Source: Polytrichum commune
Lineage: Eukaryota; Streptophyta; Polytrichopsida; Polytrichales; Polytrichaceae
DNA: 64,000 bases
Assembly (NCBI GenBank): GCA_950295325.1
Contig: OX485807.1
Coordinates: forward strand, 4,776,501 to 4,840,500
Direction of reading: 5' to 3'
Within the stretch, counting starts at the first letter, position 1. Each line of letters begins with the position of its first letter. Of this stretch, positions 12,845-24,902 are shown piece after piece. A model generated the notes under the pieces. That model was not told the origin of the DNA. It did not search any database and saw only the letters and a list, made by a program, of their open reading frames with translations. Position numbers and translations under genes: made by a program.

Positions 12845-13332
12845 GGGGCAGCTTTACACACATACCAAGAGTTATGACCTTAGAAATTAAGGGCCTTTGT
12901 AATTCATCCAAAGGTCTTACCGAGGAAATAGAAATCCATTTTTGCAGTAGTTGGGGCCTCAAGCTTAGTGTAAAGTGAAAGTGGAGCATGTTGAGAGACC
13001 CCAACATGTGTACGGGTTTGGATCCTCACCATTGGCAATGATATATTCTAGCAGCCAACGGCAATTCAATTGATTGTCACAACCCTTAGTTTTGCGTTGA
13101 ACACACCTCTTTCTTTATGCGCCTAACAAAATATCCAATAGCTCATAAAACATCATCAATTTGCTGCCAATTAGGATGCCATCTAGATTTTTTCATTCAT
13201 TCAAATTTTTTGGTCCTTCATGCCTTCAAGGTCTAGTGTAAAGTGAACTTGGGTTGGATATGGCTTCTCGACCAATCACATTTTTTGTATGTCACTAGAA
13301 AAGGGCCATCAAGCTCTAGTGTAAAGTGGCCC
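12845..13332. mobile_element. GGGCC-end MITE, divergent copy (M3) with TAA duplication
   Basis: The ends are GGGGCAGCTTTACACACA and AGTGTAAAGTGGCCC, flanked on both sides by TAA (12842-12844 and 13333-13335), a clear 3-bp target-site duplication. The interior differs strongly from M2 but keeps the TIR and a central CTAGTGTAAAGTGAA motif that recurs in inverted order. The 3-bp TAA duplication points to PIF/Harbinger-type mobilisation. Confidence 0.75.
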
Positions 13333-13356
13333 TAACATTAGGTCAACTAATGACAT

Positions 13357-13959
13357 TAGACTTATCCATAAAGTCCCTCGAAGTGGGAAGAAACCGTGGG
13401 TTTGATCCTTTTTTGAGAAAACTTCTACTACAAGGTCGTTAGCTCGTCATGTATTGGAGCCTATTTTGAAAGTTGGGTGAGACTTTTGGGACCTCCTCTT
13501 TCCACCTCTCAAACTTTAAGGGAATTTGAAGATATAAAATAAGATATGCACATGGGACCCGTTGTCCTAAATCCCAGATCTATTTATATTTATATTTATA
13601 TTTATCCCTTGGAACACAGGAGGCGTGGTGACCTAGCTAATTTTTCTATCAAGTAGAGGGAAGATTTCACGGTCGGGAATTGAACCACCAACCACTTCAT
13701 TTGATTTTGGGTGCCTCGCCACTATCATATGGTAATTTAGAGTTATGTCAGACCTTGGATTAGCCTTTTCAAGGCTAGCTTGGGCCACCGATCCCAATAC
13801 AACAAACTAGAAAGCCGGTTTTTAATAACCCCACACCATTCTTTGTATGATAATTGAAGCTTTAAGAAACCTTGGGTGACTTTGTGTTGATTCACATAAA
13901 CTAAAGGTTTGGAGCTAAACCCATGGTTTGATCTGCTTTTACTCTACGGATAACTCTAT
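13357..13959. mobile_element. X element with inverted ends, interrupted by a SINE
   Basis: The left end TAGACTTATCCATAAAG and the right end GGATAACTCTA are inverted. Just inside them AAACCGTGGGTTTGATCC and AAACCCATGGTTTGATC are also inverted. The same order is found in 59005-59405 (about 401 bp). Removing the nested insertion 13563-13755 from this copy leaves about 410 bp, matching the second copy. No coding capacity. Half copies occur at 3401 and 24345, and a single end at 31172-31240. Class unknown; foldback or MITE-like is the best description. Confidence 0.65.
13567..13755 (-). mobile_element. tRNA-like SINE, copy 1, nested in X element
   Basis: Read on the minus strand it has a box A-like GATAGTGGCGAGGCACCC (complement of 13709-13726). 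About 20 bp further on is a box B-like GGTGGTTCAATTCCCG (complement of 13674-13689). A unique body ending CACGCCTCCTGTGTTCC follows, and then an (ATAAAT)n-type tail (13567-13610). This order (box A, box B, body, simple tail) is that of tRNA-derived SINEs transcribed by RNA polymerase III and copied by a partner LINE. The second X element (59005-59405) lacks this insert, giving an empty-site comparison. A candidate target duplication CAGATCT/CAGACCT is imperfect. Confidence 0.65.
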
Positions 13960-14315
13960 TATATCCCAAATTTGGTGTAGCATTTAGGGCTCATTAGCCC
14001 CTTGTAGTAATACAAGTTCCCATGTTCTACTCACTATAACCATTGTACAACTACACTAGATCAGCACGCCTGGCTTGCTCTTGTAGTTATCGGTCTATTC
14101 TTGGTCCTTCCAAGCTTCATGAACTTTGTCAATGTGGCCCATGAAATTCCAATTTATTTATTTTTATTTATTTATTTAATGTTTTTGTTGAAACGGAACG
14201 CAAACGCCAACGCCGAATGAATGAAGAATTGAGAAAATGTGCCCACTTTGCGGGGAGCTTGAGCCCCTCTCATGTCACACCACCACATAAGGAGAGCACC
14301 ACAAAACAACCAACC

Positions 14316-14490
14316 AACAAGCCAAGGACAACCCCCAGGTCACCACCACTTAACATGTTCTTATAATTACGGAAATGAAACAAGAACAAGCAACCCCACC
14401 ATGGACAAGCCACCAAGCCACCGGCCAAGGACAACCCTTAGACCACCAACAAAGGACAACCCCAAGCCACCAAGAAAAGAACCAATTGTC
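14316..14490 (+). repeat. Degenerate CA/CCA-rich minisatellite-like stretch
   Basis: The motif AAGGACAACCC recurs three times within CCACCAAG/CCAACCAAC-rich sequence, near 14324, 14428 and 14453. The overlapping open frames on both strands (14272-14707) are products of this composition and are not called as genes. Confidence 0.5.
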
Positions 14491-14759
14491 GCCAAACCTA
14501 GAACTACGATGGCATTTACATTCATTATGTTGTTGCGTCCACATTGCATCAGAGAATAACTCGTCTGACGCCCTGAGTTTGATCAAAACCTTTGAGACTG
14601 AATTTTGGCCGCTAAGATGGCTTGGGCTAGGTCACAAATTATGTCAAACTTATCAAAGTTTCATAGTTGCACCTCGCTCACCTGGGGGGTGGACTCTTCA
14701 GCGGTAGCCAAAATGGCATTTGTGGGTCACTATCAAGTTGAACCCCTTATAGACAAGAA

Positions 14760-16440
14760 GTTTATAGAGAAACACAAATTTATACGTACTAACAACATGC
14801 TAAAAAATGAACACATGAATTTGTATTTAGCCTTTCAAGTCAGTGTGACAAATGTCTTCACTACATATACAAAATATTAAATCTTGAATTAAATAAGTAT
14901 TTATTACATTAAAAATCCACTTCCACTTTCCAACGAGAAAGTCATTGAACAATTTTCATTCATAGCATGTACCTCAACGATCACACCAACTAACAAAGAC
15001 AAGAGCACACTAGCTTATCCACTGTCCGGAGAGCAAAACTCAAGGTCACCCTATGGGCAACTATAAATCGTTCAGTGAGTGATTTAATGATACCCTATAT
15101 TACTTATATGTAAAATAAAAATAAGAAATGTATGATTAACCATAAGCCTTGCAAAAAAGCACATGTACAAAACAAGGATAACAAGCAAAGTATAGGGCTC
15201 AAGGTTTATGGTTTGAAATGGCAAGCAAGCCCAGTGCAAAGCAACATAGTAGTATATTAATATAAGTAATGAATTGCTTGTATATGTCATAAATAAAAGA
15301 AGATAATCTAACAAAAAAATTTGTTCATTAACACAATTTAGGGGGTTCCAAAATCATGGCGTAGTTAGAGACCTTGATGTCATGCTTCAAGGCTAGCCAA
15401 ATGTGTCTAAAAGTCACAATTACAAGGTTCCCACATGCCCTATAGAAAATAGTCTATTTACTATGTGTCTACATAAATTTACAAAACACTTGCCAAAGCA
15501 TTCAAAGAAGCCATATAGATCTAAAGTCCTTCACTTATTGTTGCCACAACTTGAAATATAACCGATTGAGTTGTTGAGCGCCCACAAATGCAAGGTCAAC
15601 AACTACCACTAGTGAAAACTAATCATAAACAAACACAACATCAACTTTCAAACTTCGTATTAAAATAGAAATGTATAAGCTTGATACAATAATCATTTGA
15701 TATACGTAATTGCATACACTTCGTTAAATGGGCATTTAACTAGTATGAGATCAATTGATATATCAAGAGTGATCAAAGTGTTAAGATGCTCAATTTGACC
15801 TTGTGTTGTCAAAGTGCAAAGAATTTAGACAAATGCATAAAAAAAATCTAAATAATTAGTTGTATTTGCACCTAATGATGTTCTTACCATCTTGCAAATC
15901 ATGTTGCACAATAGCCAAAACCTAGTTACTTTGCTTCTGTCTTTGTACATCTACCCATCTACAATACCCAATGCTCATAAATTGAAACCAATAGCACCTC
16001 AAGCCCGTCAATTTAAAGGAATCTATGGAATATATCTCAAACTATTCAATTGAAAGATCACAACATGTAACCGGTTGTACTTAGAAACACTTGGATTTTG
16101 ACTAATTATGCCCGAAAAATCTCCCTAGACATTGCTTCAACGGGATTTCTTTTTGCCCCACAAATGCTTGTAACCACGAACAAACTTGTAACAACCAGAG
16201 CCAACAACATTCTGAGAAGAAAAAGACAAATTAAAAAGCTCTAAACCCACATCCTAACAAAAGTATCCACATTACCAACCAGGTCTAACCCTAAAGAGGA
16301 AACCACAAAAAAGGAACACGCTTTGTAAGAACACGTGTAGCTACATATGTCTGGCTCAATTGCTCCAAGCACCTTACATATTTATGACCCACATCCTCCT
16401 CCAACACTAATTGAGCATCACCACAACATGATTTACAATC
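14760..16440. other. Gene-free AT-rich stretch
   Basis: No gene, RNA gene or repeat recognised. The frame at 15084-15314 (-) is AT-driven and hydrophobic without family resemblance. Confidence 0.5.
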
Positions 16441-17559
16441 CCCACCAAATGCCTCCAATTGCTCCAACCAACGTCAACAATTAAATTTACGTTGGAGACT
16501 AACAAAAATTGGCAAAGAAACAAAAAGTGCGATCCAATTTGCAGTAAAAAGAGGTTTGTTTACCTATCTGGCTACCTCTTGGTTTCTCCTCTACCTACTT
16601 CCACACATACAAACTCTATCAAGACAATCGAATCTCCAACACTCACCTTCCAATCCACACCTTTCTCTTCGATTACAACGGATCGCTCCTTAACATGCCC
16701 ATCTTCGTGGTTCACAATTGCAAACCAAATGAGACAATTCTCAATCCAATTCATGAACCAAAACTACATGTGGAGTTGGAAGCGCCCCCCAATTTGTGCC
16801 AAGTCTGCCTCTATCCTTACTACTACATTATCAGTGGGTTATTCACTAAAATGTCCAGTGGGTTAGTCCTTTTGAGTTTACTCAAAGATCTGAAGAAATA
16901 TCATTTTCTTCGAAGTATCAAGAATTGTATTCGCAATATAGCACCATGCTTCTTGAAACTGACGGCATTTGTGAGATGTTTGGGTAACTGAAGGTGATGA
17001 TGTGCCTAACCAAGACTTAGTGTTGGTGACAAGAAATCACAATGGCAACAGTGGGAAAACAACAATGTTCATCTTTCGACATCATGCGGGCTTCAAACTA
17101 TTTCGTGATTGTTTTTATAGTATCCTCTCTAGAACTAACTACACATTTGATTTTAGATTGGCTTAACACCTATAGTATGTAGATAAATGGATCTCTAATG
17201 AACAAGTCAACTACATGTTCTTGAACTACTTTTGGAAAGCATTTGGCACATCCAACGCACATATAACACAACATTCATATTATCATACGCCCAATATATG
17301 GGTACTCATCAAATAAAAATATTCCTCTAACAACACATCCAACCCCAAATTGTCCACCACGTCCAAGTAATCTAATTGACACATGACCACACTCACAATC
17401 GACATGCTCAAACCAATACCTCAAAGGACTTAGGATAATTAGACAGAATAACGTGGTCCACCAAATAGCCCATGCACTTTAACCAAAAAACACATAAGAT
17501 TCTACACTCTCATTAATGCATGCCAACATAATAATATACCACAAGACATTATATTCCCA
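16441..17559 (+). other. AC-rich segment, possible degraded retroelement
   Basis: The plus strand becomes strongly A/C-rich, as in 27480-29640. It holds overlapping frames at 16459-16866 (+), 16695-16991 (+) and 16572-16754 (-), none with a domain I can name. Its position directly before the HD-type remnant at 17560 suggests it may be upstream coding sequence of the same retroelement, but I could not follow one frame through it. Confidence 0.3.
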
Positions 17560-17770
17560 TAGTGGCTATTCATATGCACATGCAATATCACACCATACAC
17601 ATGCATGGCCAAGGTAAGGTTGAACAACCTTTGTGTACTTGGTGCCCCTTACGGTAGCCAATCTTTAGTAGCCCCAACACCACCCAACACAATACAATTC
17701 ATAGATTTCACCTTTTGCCATGACAACTTCCTTACAACAACAACTCAAGATTAACACATAAATCTGATCC
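17560..17770 (+). pseudogene. C-terminal fragment of an RNase H-type LINE protein (plus arm)
   Basis: One frame reads MAKVRLNNLCVLGAPYGS (start near 17605), then TIQFIDFTFCHDNFLTTTTQ (to about 17750), followed by stops. The core TF(C/Y)HD with a following Thr/Gln-rich run matches, at the protein level, the reverse-strand segment at 18130-18340 (MAKVRLDIIC and LTFYHDSYTKTTIQ). From memory of RNase H-bearing LINEs, a conserved block of the form E(F/I)(T/K)YC.D..P lies downstream of RNase H, and I infer this is its relic. Stops within 70 codons mark it as dead. Confidence 0.4.
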
Positions 17771-18129
17771 CCTTGAACCACCCTTAGGAACTCAAGATGG
17801 AAGGTGAACTACCGCAACACCATCATATCAAGGGTAAGAGGGGCAATTCAGGAGCACTCCATCAATGAGTTGGAGCGCATACACATACTACCACATGCTT
17901 TTTCAATATAATGTAACAAATACACCAAATAACCATGAATTCCCTCGCATATTTAATCCTAAAGAAATGCCATTTGGACAACAGACAAGGCTATGTGTGG
18001 ATCCCATGTAGCCATGAACCACCTTTACTTGATTGTTCTTACTATGGTGACCACCTTCCAAAAGGAAGGCATAATCCTTGTCATAAAGCTTGGTAAAACA
18101 TGATCAAAGTAGAAGAGAATGACTTGCCA

Positions 18130-18340
18130 TTCACGTTAGTGCATTGAATCACAAATATATATATATATATATATATGCTTATTTTGTATTGTTGTTTTTG
18201 TGTAACTATCATGGTAGAAAGTGAGTTTGTTTAGTTGGATAGTGAAGTTCATGTTCAAAACCATGTTGGGGCTCCAACTACATATGATGTCCAACCTAAC
18301 TTTGGCCATGCATGTGCATTTTAGGAGCCATATTGGTGTG
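18130..18340 (-). pseudogene. C-terminal fragment of an RNase H-type LINE protein (minus arm)
   Basis: Minus-strand open frame 18438-18136 contains MAKVRLDIICSWSPNM followed by FTIQLNKLTFYHDSYTKTTI, paralogous to the plus-strand copy at 17560-17770 and in opposite orientation. It ends in a (TA)n microsatellite at 18155-18176. The upstream part of the frame (GGGFGLTVAPTTNMPK) is unrecognised. Conservation at the amino-acid level in two diverged copies argues that this frame once coded for protein. Confidence 0.4.
18155..18176. repeat. (AT)n microsatellite
   Basis: Eleven uninterrupted AT units. Confidence 0.95.
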
Positions 18341-18440
18341 GTGTTCTTCGGCATATTCGTTGTGGGTGCTACTGTGAGGCCAAACCCACCACCCTTAAGC
18401 GTCCTAGTCCGGGTGATGGCTTTGAGAATCACATTCAATT

Positions 18441-19765
18441 CCTAATACTATAATGTGAATTGCTATGTGGCTCTCATGTCCAAGGTACTAACTTCATCTT
18501 AACTCAACTTGCTTTATTATTGTGAGCATCGTTGCTCGTAGTGAAATTTGATTTCTCAAGGGTCCAACCCGCGGCCTTGGCCACACATGCCCTTAAAGAG
18601 ATCCCTCTAGCCTTCTTGATTTTTACTTCCTTTATCTTGCCCTTGCTAGGATCCTCCACATTCTCCATTTATTGCACACGTGATCTTATTGTGACCAAAA
18701 GAATGCAAGTGTTAAGAAACACTTTTCTCAAGAGTCAACGTCTCAATACAATCACTTGTAACTCCACACATCACCCTTCCTAATCTAATGAGTGTAACAC
18801 TCATTCACAACCAACCTACTCTAAAATAGTATATTGTGCTTATGACTAATTGGGCAATTCCACTACCTATGCTAGGCTCTAGCTAATTACCGGGTTGCAG
18901 GCCTCGGCTGGTTAATTTTAGTCTCAGCTAATTAGCTCCAGGTCTAGCAGTCCGAGTTCGGTCCAAGGGATGGTCCTAGCCTTCTTCCTCTTATATGCTT
19001 GGCTCAAGCACCCAATTAATCATAATGTAGCACAATCAAACTAGACTAAACTATCTTCAACTAATTAACTTGCAACTCCCTAATCACTAAAAACTAAACT
19101 AAATGGGTAACTCTCCTTTGAGTTAAATTCCAACTACAAGTATCCTTCTACCTACAACCACACTTCTAATTATGCTCCTACACACCTCCACACCCAAGAG
19201 AGGGGAGGAGTGCACAAACTTGAAGAGAGAAAAAGAGAGAGGAAAAATGAGAGAGAGGCACCTTAAGTAGTGAAGAGGGAGAGAGGGAGAGTGAGGCAAG
19301 GATAGGGTGAGAGGATTAGCACCTCCAATCACAACCTCTTAACCTTCTCCTTCAAAGTAGGGACTAATCCCCATCCACAAAGCCTCCTCCTTCCTAAACC
19401 AACAAGGTGGATCCTAATGTGGGCATTTAACCCGCGGAGCTCACCTTGCCTCACCTTACCCCCTACTCACATAATCAAGGCATTCTCTTATTGAAATCAA
19501 ACCTTGAAATAATCACACAACACCACCTAATGCCTAAACTTAAATCCACATCACACTTCACTCTTTTTATGTTTTGTGAATAATCATAACACATCAAAGT
19601 CAAACTAAAATTGGTTTCGAAGGGTTAATCACCACATGTGGGCACCATTTTGGGCTCACAGCTACATCAATTAGAGTGATGCAATCTAGTTTGTGGACAT
19701 GATTTTAGAAGATTTGATGGCCTAACACAATTATTGATCTTAAAAGAACAACCATTTTTGAGAGG
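18441..19765. other. Gene-free stretch
   Basis: Short frames at 18532-18783 (+) and 19123-19332 (-) are unrecognised. A GAGA/purine-rich tract lies at about 19195-19300. No repeat copy found elsewhere in the window. Confidence 0.5.
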
Positions 19766-19965
19766 TGTGAGGTCAAATGTGGGTCTAAGAACAAACACCA
19801 AAAAGACATGTCTGTAAAAAAGATTGTTCTTCAAGCTGAAAAATTTGTTAGTTATTTTAGAAAGAATGTAAATTAAATAAAAGGAGAGAGATTTATTCAA
19901 CCCTTTAATAAGAAAGACAATCTTCACATTGACAATAAACAATAAACTCATATGAGCTTGACATA
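19766..19965 (+). repeat. Dispersed repeat Y, partial copy
   Basis: TCTAAGAACAAACACCAAAA, AGACATGT and the following AAAAGATTG block correspond to the start of the Y units at 53571 and 52830. The later part diverges. Confidence 0.4.
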
Positions 19966-20099
19966 AAGTCAAAGCATGAGGGAAATGGCTACATGCACAG
20001 TGTGGATTTGCTAATCACAAATCATGCGAGTTTCGCATCTTACAAGAAGCAGGTGCAAAGTCAAAAGTGTTCGTTTAAGACCACCTTACTAAACATCAT

Positions 20100-20801
20100 T
20101 TGTGATTTTGATGCAGGTGAGGACTTCAATGACAACAATGATCTCAAGAATGTGTTTGGTTGAATACTTTCAAGATATATCTTCACTATGGAAAACCATA
20201 TGACAAATCTGAAACATAGTTTGATTCCAAATGTTAGAGATTATATGTCCATTTCGACAGCTGGTGTTTTTTAATGTCCAACAACATAGGAAAGGGAAAA
20301 AAAACCTTGGTGTTTGTGAACCAATGTGAATGAGAGTTAGAGAAGACAAACCAATTTCCGATAACATTAGCAATTTCTTATGAATGTAGTATAAGTGAGA
20401 TATTGGGGTGATTTTCCACAGGTTTGGGAATTGATATCATGATGTTTAACAAATAAAATAAAATCACCATTTATTTTCAAATTTTGAAATTATCATAAAT
20501 TCTCAAAGGCAAGATCTTCTTCCAATTCACATTCACACAACATAGTTCGACTTATTTCTAGTAATTGGGAGACAAAAACTTGAGTACAACTGGTGCCCTT
20601 TCCAAAAAAAAACCAAATTCGTGCCCTTTTAACTCACTTGTTCCATCATGCCAGATGTGGCTACATGTGTGATTCTTCATGACTTTTCCATCATGTTAAA
20701 AAAAGATGGCTACATGTGTGGAACTTCACAACTTTAAGGGACTCTTTATAGTCAACCTGGGGGGGGGGTATCAGTATTGGGTTTGTCTACTCTACTATAA
20801 G
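20100..20801. other. Gene-free stretch with a weak low-copy repeat
   Basis: CAAGATATATCTTCACTATGG and following bases (20169-20265) resemble 24717-24810. A run of ten G lies at 20759-20768. No gene was seen. Confidence 0.4.
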
Positions 20802-20827
20802 AAGAAGAAGAAGAAGAAGAAGAAGAA
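20802..20827 (+). repeat. (GAA)n microsatellite
   Basis: About eight GAA units. Confidence 0.9.
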
Positions 20828-21239
20828 ATGTCATTGATTTTTACACCGGCGTGCTACTTCCGTTCACCCTCTTTTAGTCATGTTTGCATGAACAAGGGAG
20901 GAGGGGGTTTTTGGTACAATTTTTTGGGTAAATTTAAGGAAGATGGGAGAAATAGAATAAAAGGAGCTCAATCAGAGCTAGACATTCAATTCACATGTGA
21001 TAAGGAAAATTGTAGTCGAGGAGATTAGAAACAAGACGTATTTGAAGGGAGTATGGCATGATTGGAGAAGGTGCAGCCCTAAAGATTAGTCCATGCACTA
21101 TAGTGAATATAAAGGCTATCTTCTTCAAGTGAGTGGAAATAGAGTATTATTTAGAACTTCATCTTGAATTTTTTATTTTATTAAAATAAGAATAGTCTTG
21201 ATCAATGGTGATAGAAGCAAGCCACCATGATTGTATGGT

Positions 21240-23830
21240 GGTTTCTGATGTATATTCATTGAGTTTTCCCATGTTTATAGGTGTGAAACATCTTGTGGTA
21301 GGGTGTGCAATTAGTGTGTGTTGGCTATTGTGTGGACTATTTTGTTATGTTAGCTAGTGCAAAGGTTGTTTATGTATTTATTTGTGCATCATGAGAGGAG
21401 GTGTAGGCAATTGTCATTATGTTGGAGTGGGCGCATGTTACATAGTGGTGAAATATCTTGTTTGAGTGGGCACATGTTACATAGTGGTGAGGTATCTTGT
21501 TTGAGGAGGTGTTTTTCATGGTAGTTCTCAAAGTACGTACCATATGGAGATTTAAGGTTTTGTGTGAGTTGGGTGTTTGTGATCCAATGTTAGACCATTT
21601 TGGATAAATATTTTCATTGGTTAGCCATTTTTTGACATTTGGTATTATGTTTGTGGCATTTGAAATGAGAGCGCTTTTGTATTATGTTTCAATGTAGGGT
21701 AGTATGGAGTTTGGTGGCCAATATTATGAAACATGATGTCATGGTACATGGTTCAAGTGCTCCATGTTTAGCTAGCTTGTTGGCTTCGTCATTTCCAAAT
21801 ATATTCGAGTCTGCTCTAAATTTTTTTTCATGGTGATGTTATGACTTGAGGTCCTGATGGCATCTATGACGAGGGCAATGAGGAGTTTTTATGAGTGGTT
21901 ATATGAGAGGGGTGTCTTATGTGATTTAAGAAGAGGTATATTTTATTAAGGTTGTTGGTGAAGATGAAGGTGTCCGTGATGAGTTTTTTTGGTATGTTCC
22001 ATTGCTAGTAGTAAGGCATATAATTCGGCTCTTAAGATAAATGGGTAGCTAAGGAGTTTGGCAATTGTATTAATAGCTAATAGTGCTATAATACGCTTCA
22101 GCTACCATGTTTTCATTTCCTTGACCATCATATGGTGTGAATGAGTCATTTGTATAATATGGTTGTGTGGGCATGTATCTTAGTTGGAGGATGTTGGTTA
22201 TTTATGAAGGTAGTGGGGTAATATGTGTTGGGGGGGGGGGGTTTAGGGGCACTGGTGAAGGGGTGGTGTGCCATGTTTTGCGAATGTTCGTGATATATAT
22301 AGGTGTGTACAGGGTAGGCGTGGTGGTGTATGCCTTGTTTTTGGCAATCAAGGCATTGGGTAGTGAGCGTAAGAATGTAGTTATGTGGGCTTGTTGTGGA
22401 GTGTAAGATATGCGGAGTTTGGAGGTGAGAAGTGGTTCTTTGTTGTGATAGTAGTGGGTGTCATTGTGTAATTCATTGTGAGAGGATGTATTGTGATGAT
22501 TGGGATTACTCCTACTTTGTGGAGGGGGTTAGTAGTGGTATAGTCCAGTCATCATGTGTGACAATGAATATTGTATTTGGGTTGGGTTAGTTTGGGATGC
22601 TAGGCGGGCCCATGATATGGCTTTTGGGATGGTTGTTAGGTCTGGTGTATGGGCTATACCATTTCCTTGCCATTTGGTGTAGAAGGCTAGGCAGAGCAAG
22701 CCAAAAACTTTATCTCAGTCATGTGGGGAGTAGTTTTGTGTGAATGATGTGGGGCATGTAAGTAAGGCTAAAGAACTGGGAGTGTTAGGTGGATATTGTT
22801 GATTATGTCATCTAGTATTGTCGGGGGGAGGTATGATATTGGTTGGATTGTAGCGTGAGAGTGGTTTTATGCATCTATCAACTAGTATCAAGACTTTTGG
22901 TGCAAAGTCTTGTGTTGTGTGGTGTTCTAAGTTAAGTATATGTCCCATATCTACGATAGTCATTTTGCGGAGATGGTTGTTTGGAGGAGGCATGTATTGT
23001 CATGAATTTGTGCTAAAGGGGGGGGGGGTAGTATTTGTATTGTGGGGCATTTGGTGATAATGTCTTTATTTGAGTTGCATTCTTGAATTTGTAAGGTGAG
23101 CTAGGGTATGGAGATGTTGGGGCGGATGTAGCATCTGTCTTTGGTCTGTGTGGTTTTATTAAATACGAGGAGTTTATGATGTATTTATTAGGATTTTATA
23201 TGGCTTGATAGTTTGGTGATGAGTAGAAGGTTATGGTTGTTTAAAAAGTTGCATGGGTTGTGAAGTTGTGTTTGATGTATCCATTTAGTGTTTGTAGTAT
23301 TGAGGGAGTTTTGGCAGTGGAAGGTGTGTGTGCATTTTATGGCACCCCATTTGTCTTTCCTTAGTGAGGTTTTGAATGTAGAGATGGGTGTGATGGGTGT
23401 GCCTAACAATGGGATGATGAGAGAGGGCTAGGTGTTGGGGGGGCGGAGTTGGAGGTGGGAGGGTTGGGGGCGGAGGTGGTATGTATGAGGTGGAGAGTGG
23501 GGTGTAGTAGGTAACTCTAGGGAAGATGTCCGAGGCTTGTAGAAGGGTGTTCATTGGATTTGGTATGGTATTTTTGTTGGAATTCTTGTAATGTAAGGAG
23601 GTGTGTGCTAGTGGGGTTTGAGGTAGTGTGGTGATGTTAAAGGTGGCAAATTTGTTCAAGAATTTTGTGGTGTTGGTTTTTTGAGTTAGGGTAAGAGTGG
23701 GGTAGAAATTAAATTGGACATTTATACCAATCATCGTGAAGAAGTGAGTTGGTAAGGGGGAATGTGGTGTCAATGGAATCAATGTGTATGTTGATTTTTT
23801 CTTCTTCAATATGTATAGGGAATGGGACAT
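21240..23830 (-). pseudogene. RNase H-bearing non-LTR retrotransposon ORF2 C-terminal half, degraded
   Basis: Read from 23830 down. A long minus frame (about 22990-22090) is open for some 300 codons with only a few stops. It is T/P/H/N-rich and leads into an RNase H-like domain. Within that domain YTNDSFTPYDG lies at about 22160 (expected TDGS), FILRAELYALLLAMEHT near 22040-21990 (the catalytic Glu is in RAEL), SSHNITM near 21840, and FRADSNIFGNDEANKLAK near 21815-21770 (expected D-E-A-D, here N). Downstream, at 21490-21340, are PLCNMCPL, HLLS-stop-C and a stop-HNKIVHTIANT block, resembling the CxxC...HxLxGC...RHN tail of such proteins. Frameshifts separate the pieces. The N-terminal frame 23830-23285 (181 codons, Pro-rich PPPPPTLPPPTPPP) has no recognised domain. 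No clear reverse-transcriptase motif was found. A dead element. Confidence 0.55.
21426..21503. repeat. Two-unit tandem duplication of about 40 bp
   Basis: GAGTGGGCGCATGTTACATA and the following GTGGTGAAATATCTTGTTT are repeated immediately as GAGTGGGCACATGTTACATA and GTGGTGAGGTATCTTGTTT. It lies in the cysteine-containing tail of the RNase H LINE remnant and duplicates its PLCNM motif. Confidence 0.85.
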
Positions 23831-24344
23831 TGGGGATCTAGAGCATGCTTGTTGTCTACTTTATACATAAAGCCTTGTAATCAAACTCCCGTTGAGTTGG
23901 CTAAAACGTGAGTTTGAGAACATAATCATAAAATCCCCCAATTTTTCTCAAGGATTAAAAATTTAAGCACAATAAAACTAGAGATCATACTGCACGAGCA
24001 AATACACATGCACAAAGGCATACAAACAATGCTTGGAGTAAGATGGTCATTTTCGCCCCTTGCCTCTCCCTTCATTGCATTTTTCCTCCTTGGTTCATAC
24101 AATACATATGGGATATCTCATCTCCCACTTTCCCACAAATCATATGGTTTATTCAGACTTTATTCACTCTTAATCTTCTAATCAACACTATCCTATGACT
24201 ACGAGCAACCTAATGTTGTACCTTCAACATTAAATTAAGATTGTCAAAGAATAATGTCGAGCTATTAAAAACATGATTTCCAACTTATCATACTATAATG
24301 GGTAGGTTAAACTAACCTTGCATAAATTAATCTCAAAATTTCAA

Positions 24345-24566
24345 AGTGAGAGGTCCCATGAACAAATCATATTTTAAATCTAAAATTTATCTAAAATTTT
24401 GTGGAATGGCAAAAGAAAGTGCAAGGAGTTTCACCTGACTTTCAAAATAAGCTCCAACACACAATGTGTTCATGAGCTCTTAATAGAAGGGAAAAAAGAA
24501 ATTCAAAGAAGGGTCAAACCCACAAGTTCATTTCCCCCCTTTTTTAGACTTTACACATAAGTCTAA
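24345..24566 (+). repeat. X repeat, half copy
   Basis: AGGTCCCATG, a CTTTCAAAATAAGCTCCAAC block, GGGTCAAACCCACAAGTTC and a terminal ATAAGTCTAA follow the same order as 3401-3609. Only one inverted end is present. Confidence 0.55.
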
Positions 24567-24902
24567 TGTCCAACATGATTAAGTGAGATGTGAATTCAAC
24601 CTTTCCTTCATGTTAACATGGACCTGACTGAAGTCACAAATGACACAAAGAATGGGAAGTTTGGAAAATCAATCGTCAAGCACAATGGATGGGTATTGGA
24701 TGAGATTGGGATGTATCAAGGTATATAACCTCACTATGGTAACGACATGAGGAAATTGTGAATCATAGTTCAATTCCATCTGTCAAAAAATCTATGTCAT
24801 TTCAACCATTGATTATTATTTGAATGTCTATTTTCTTATGAATACATGCATACGAAATCATGCAACGTGATTAAGTGAGGTGTATTTTACAACCTTAATA
24901 AA

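Noticed and set aside
14272..14707. Overlapping 78-110 codon frames on both strands
   Set aside because: Produced by CCA-rich repetitive sequence; low-complexity peptides in every frame.
22501..22620. Reverse-transcriptase YADD box in the RNase H LINE (THDDW string)
   Set aside because: It is in a different frame from the surrounding low-stop frame and lacks neighbouring RT motifs; probably coincidental.
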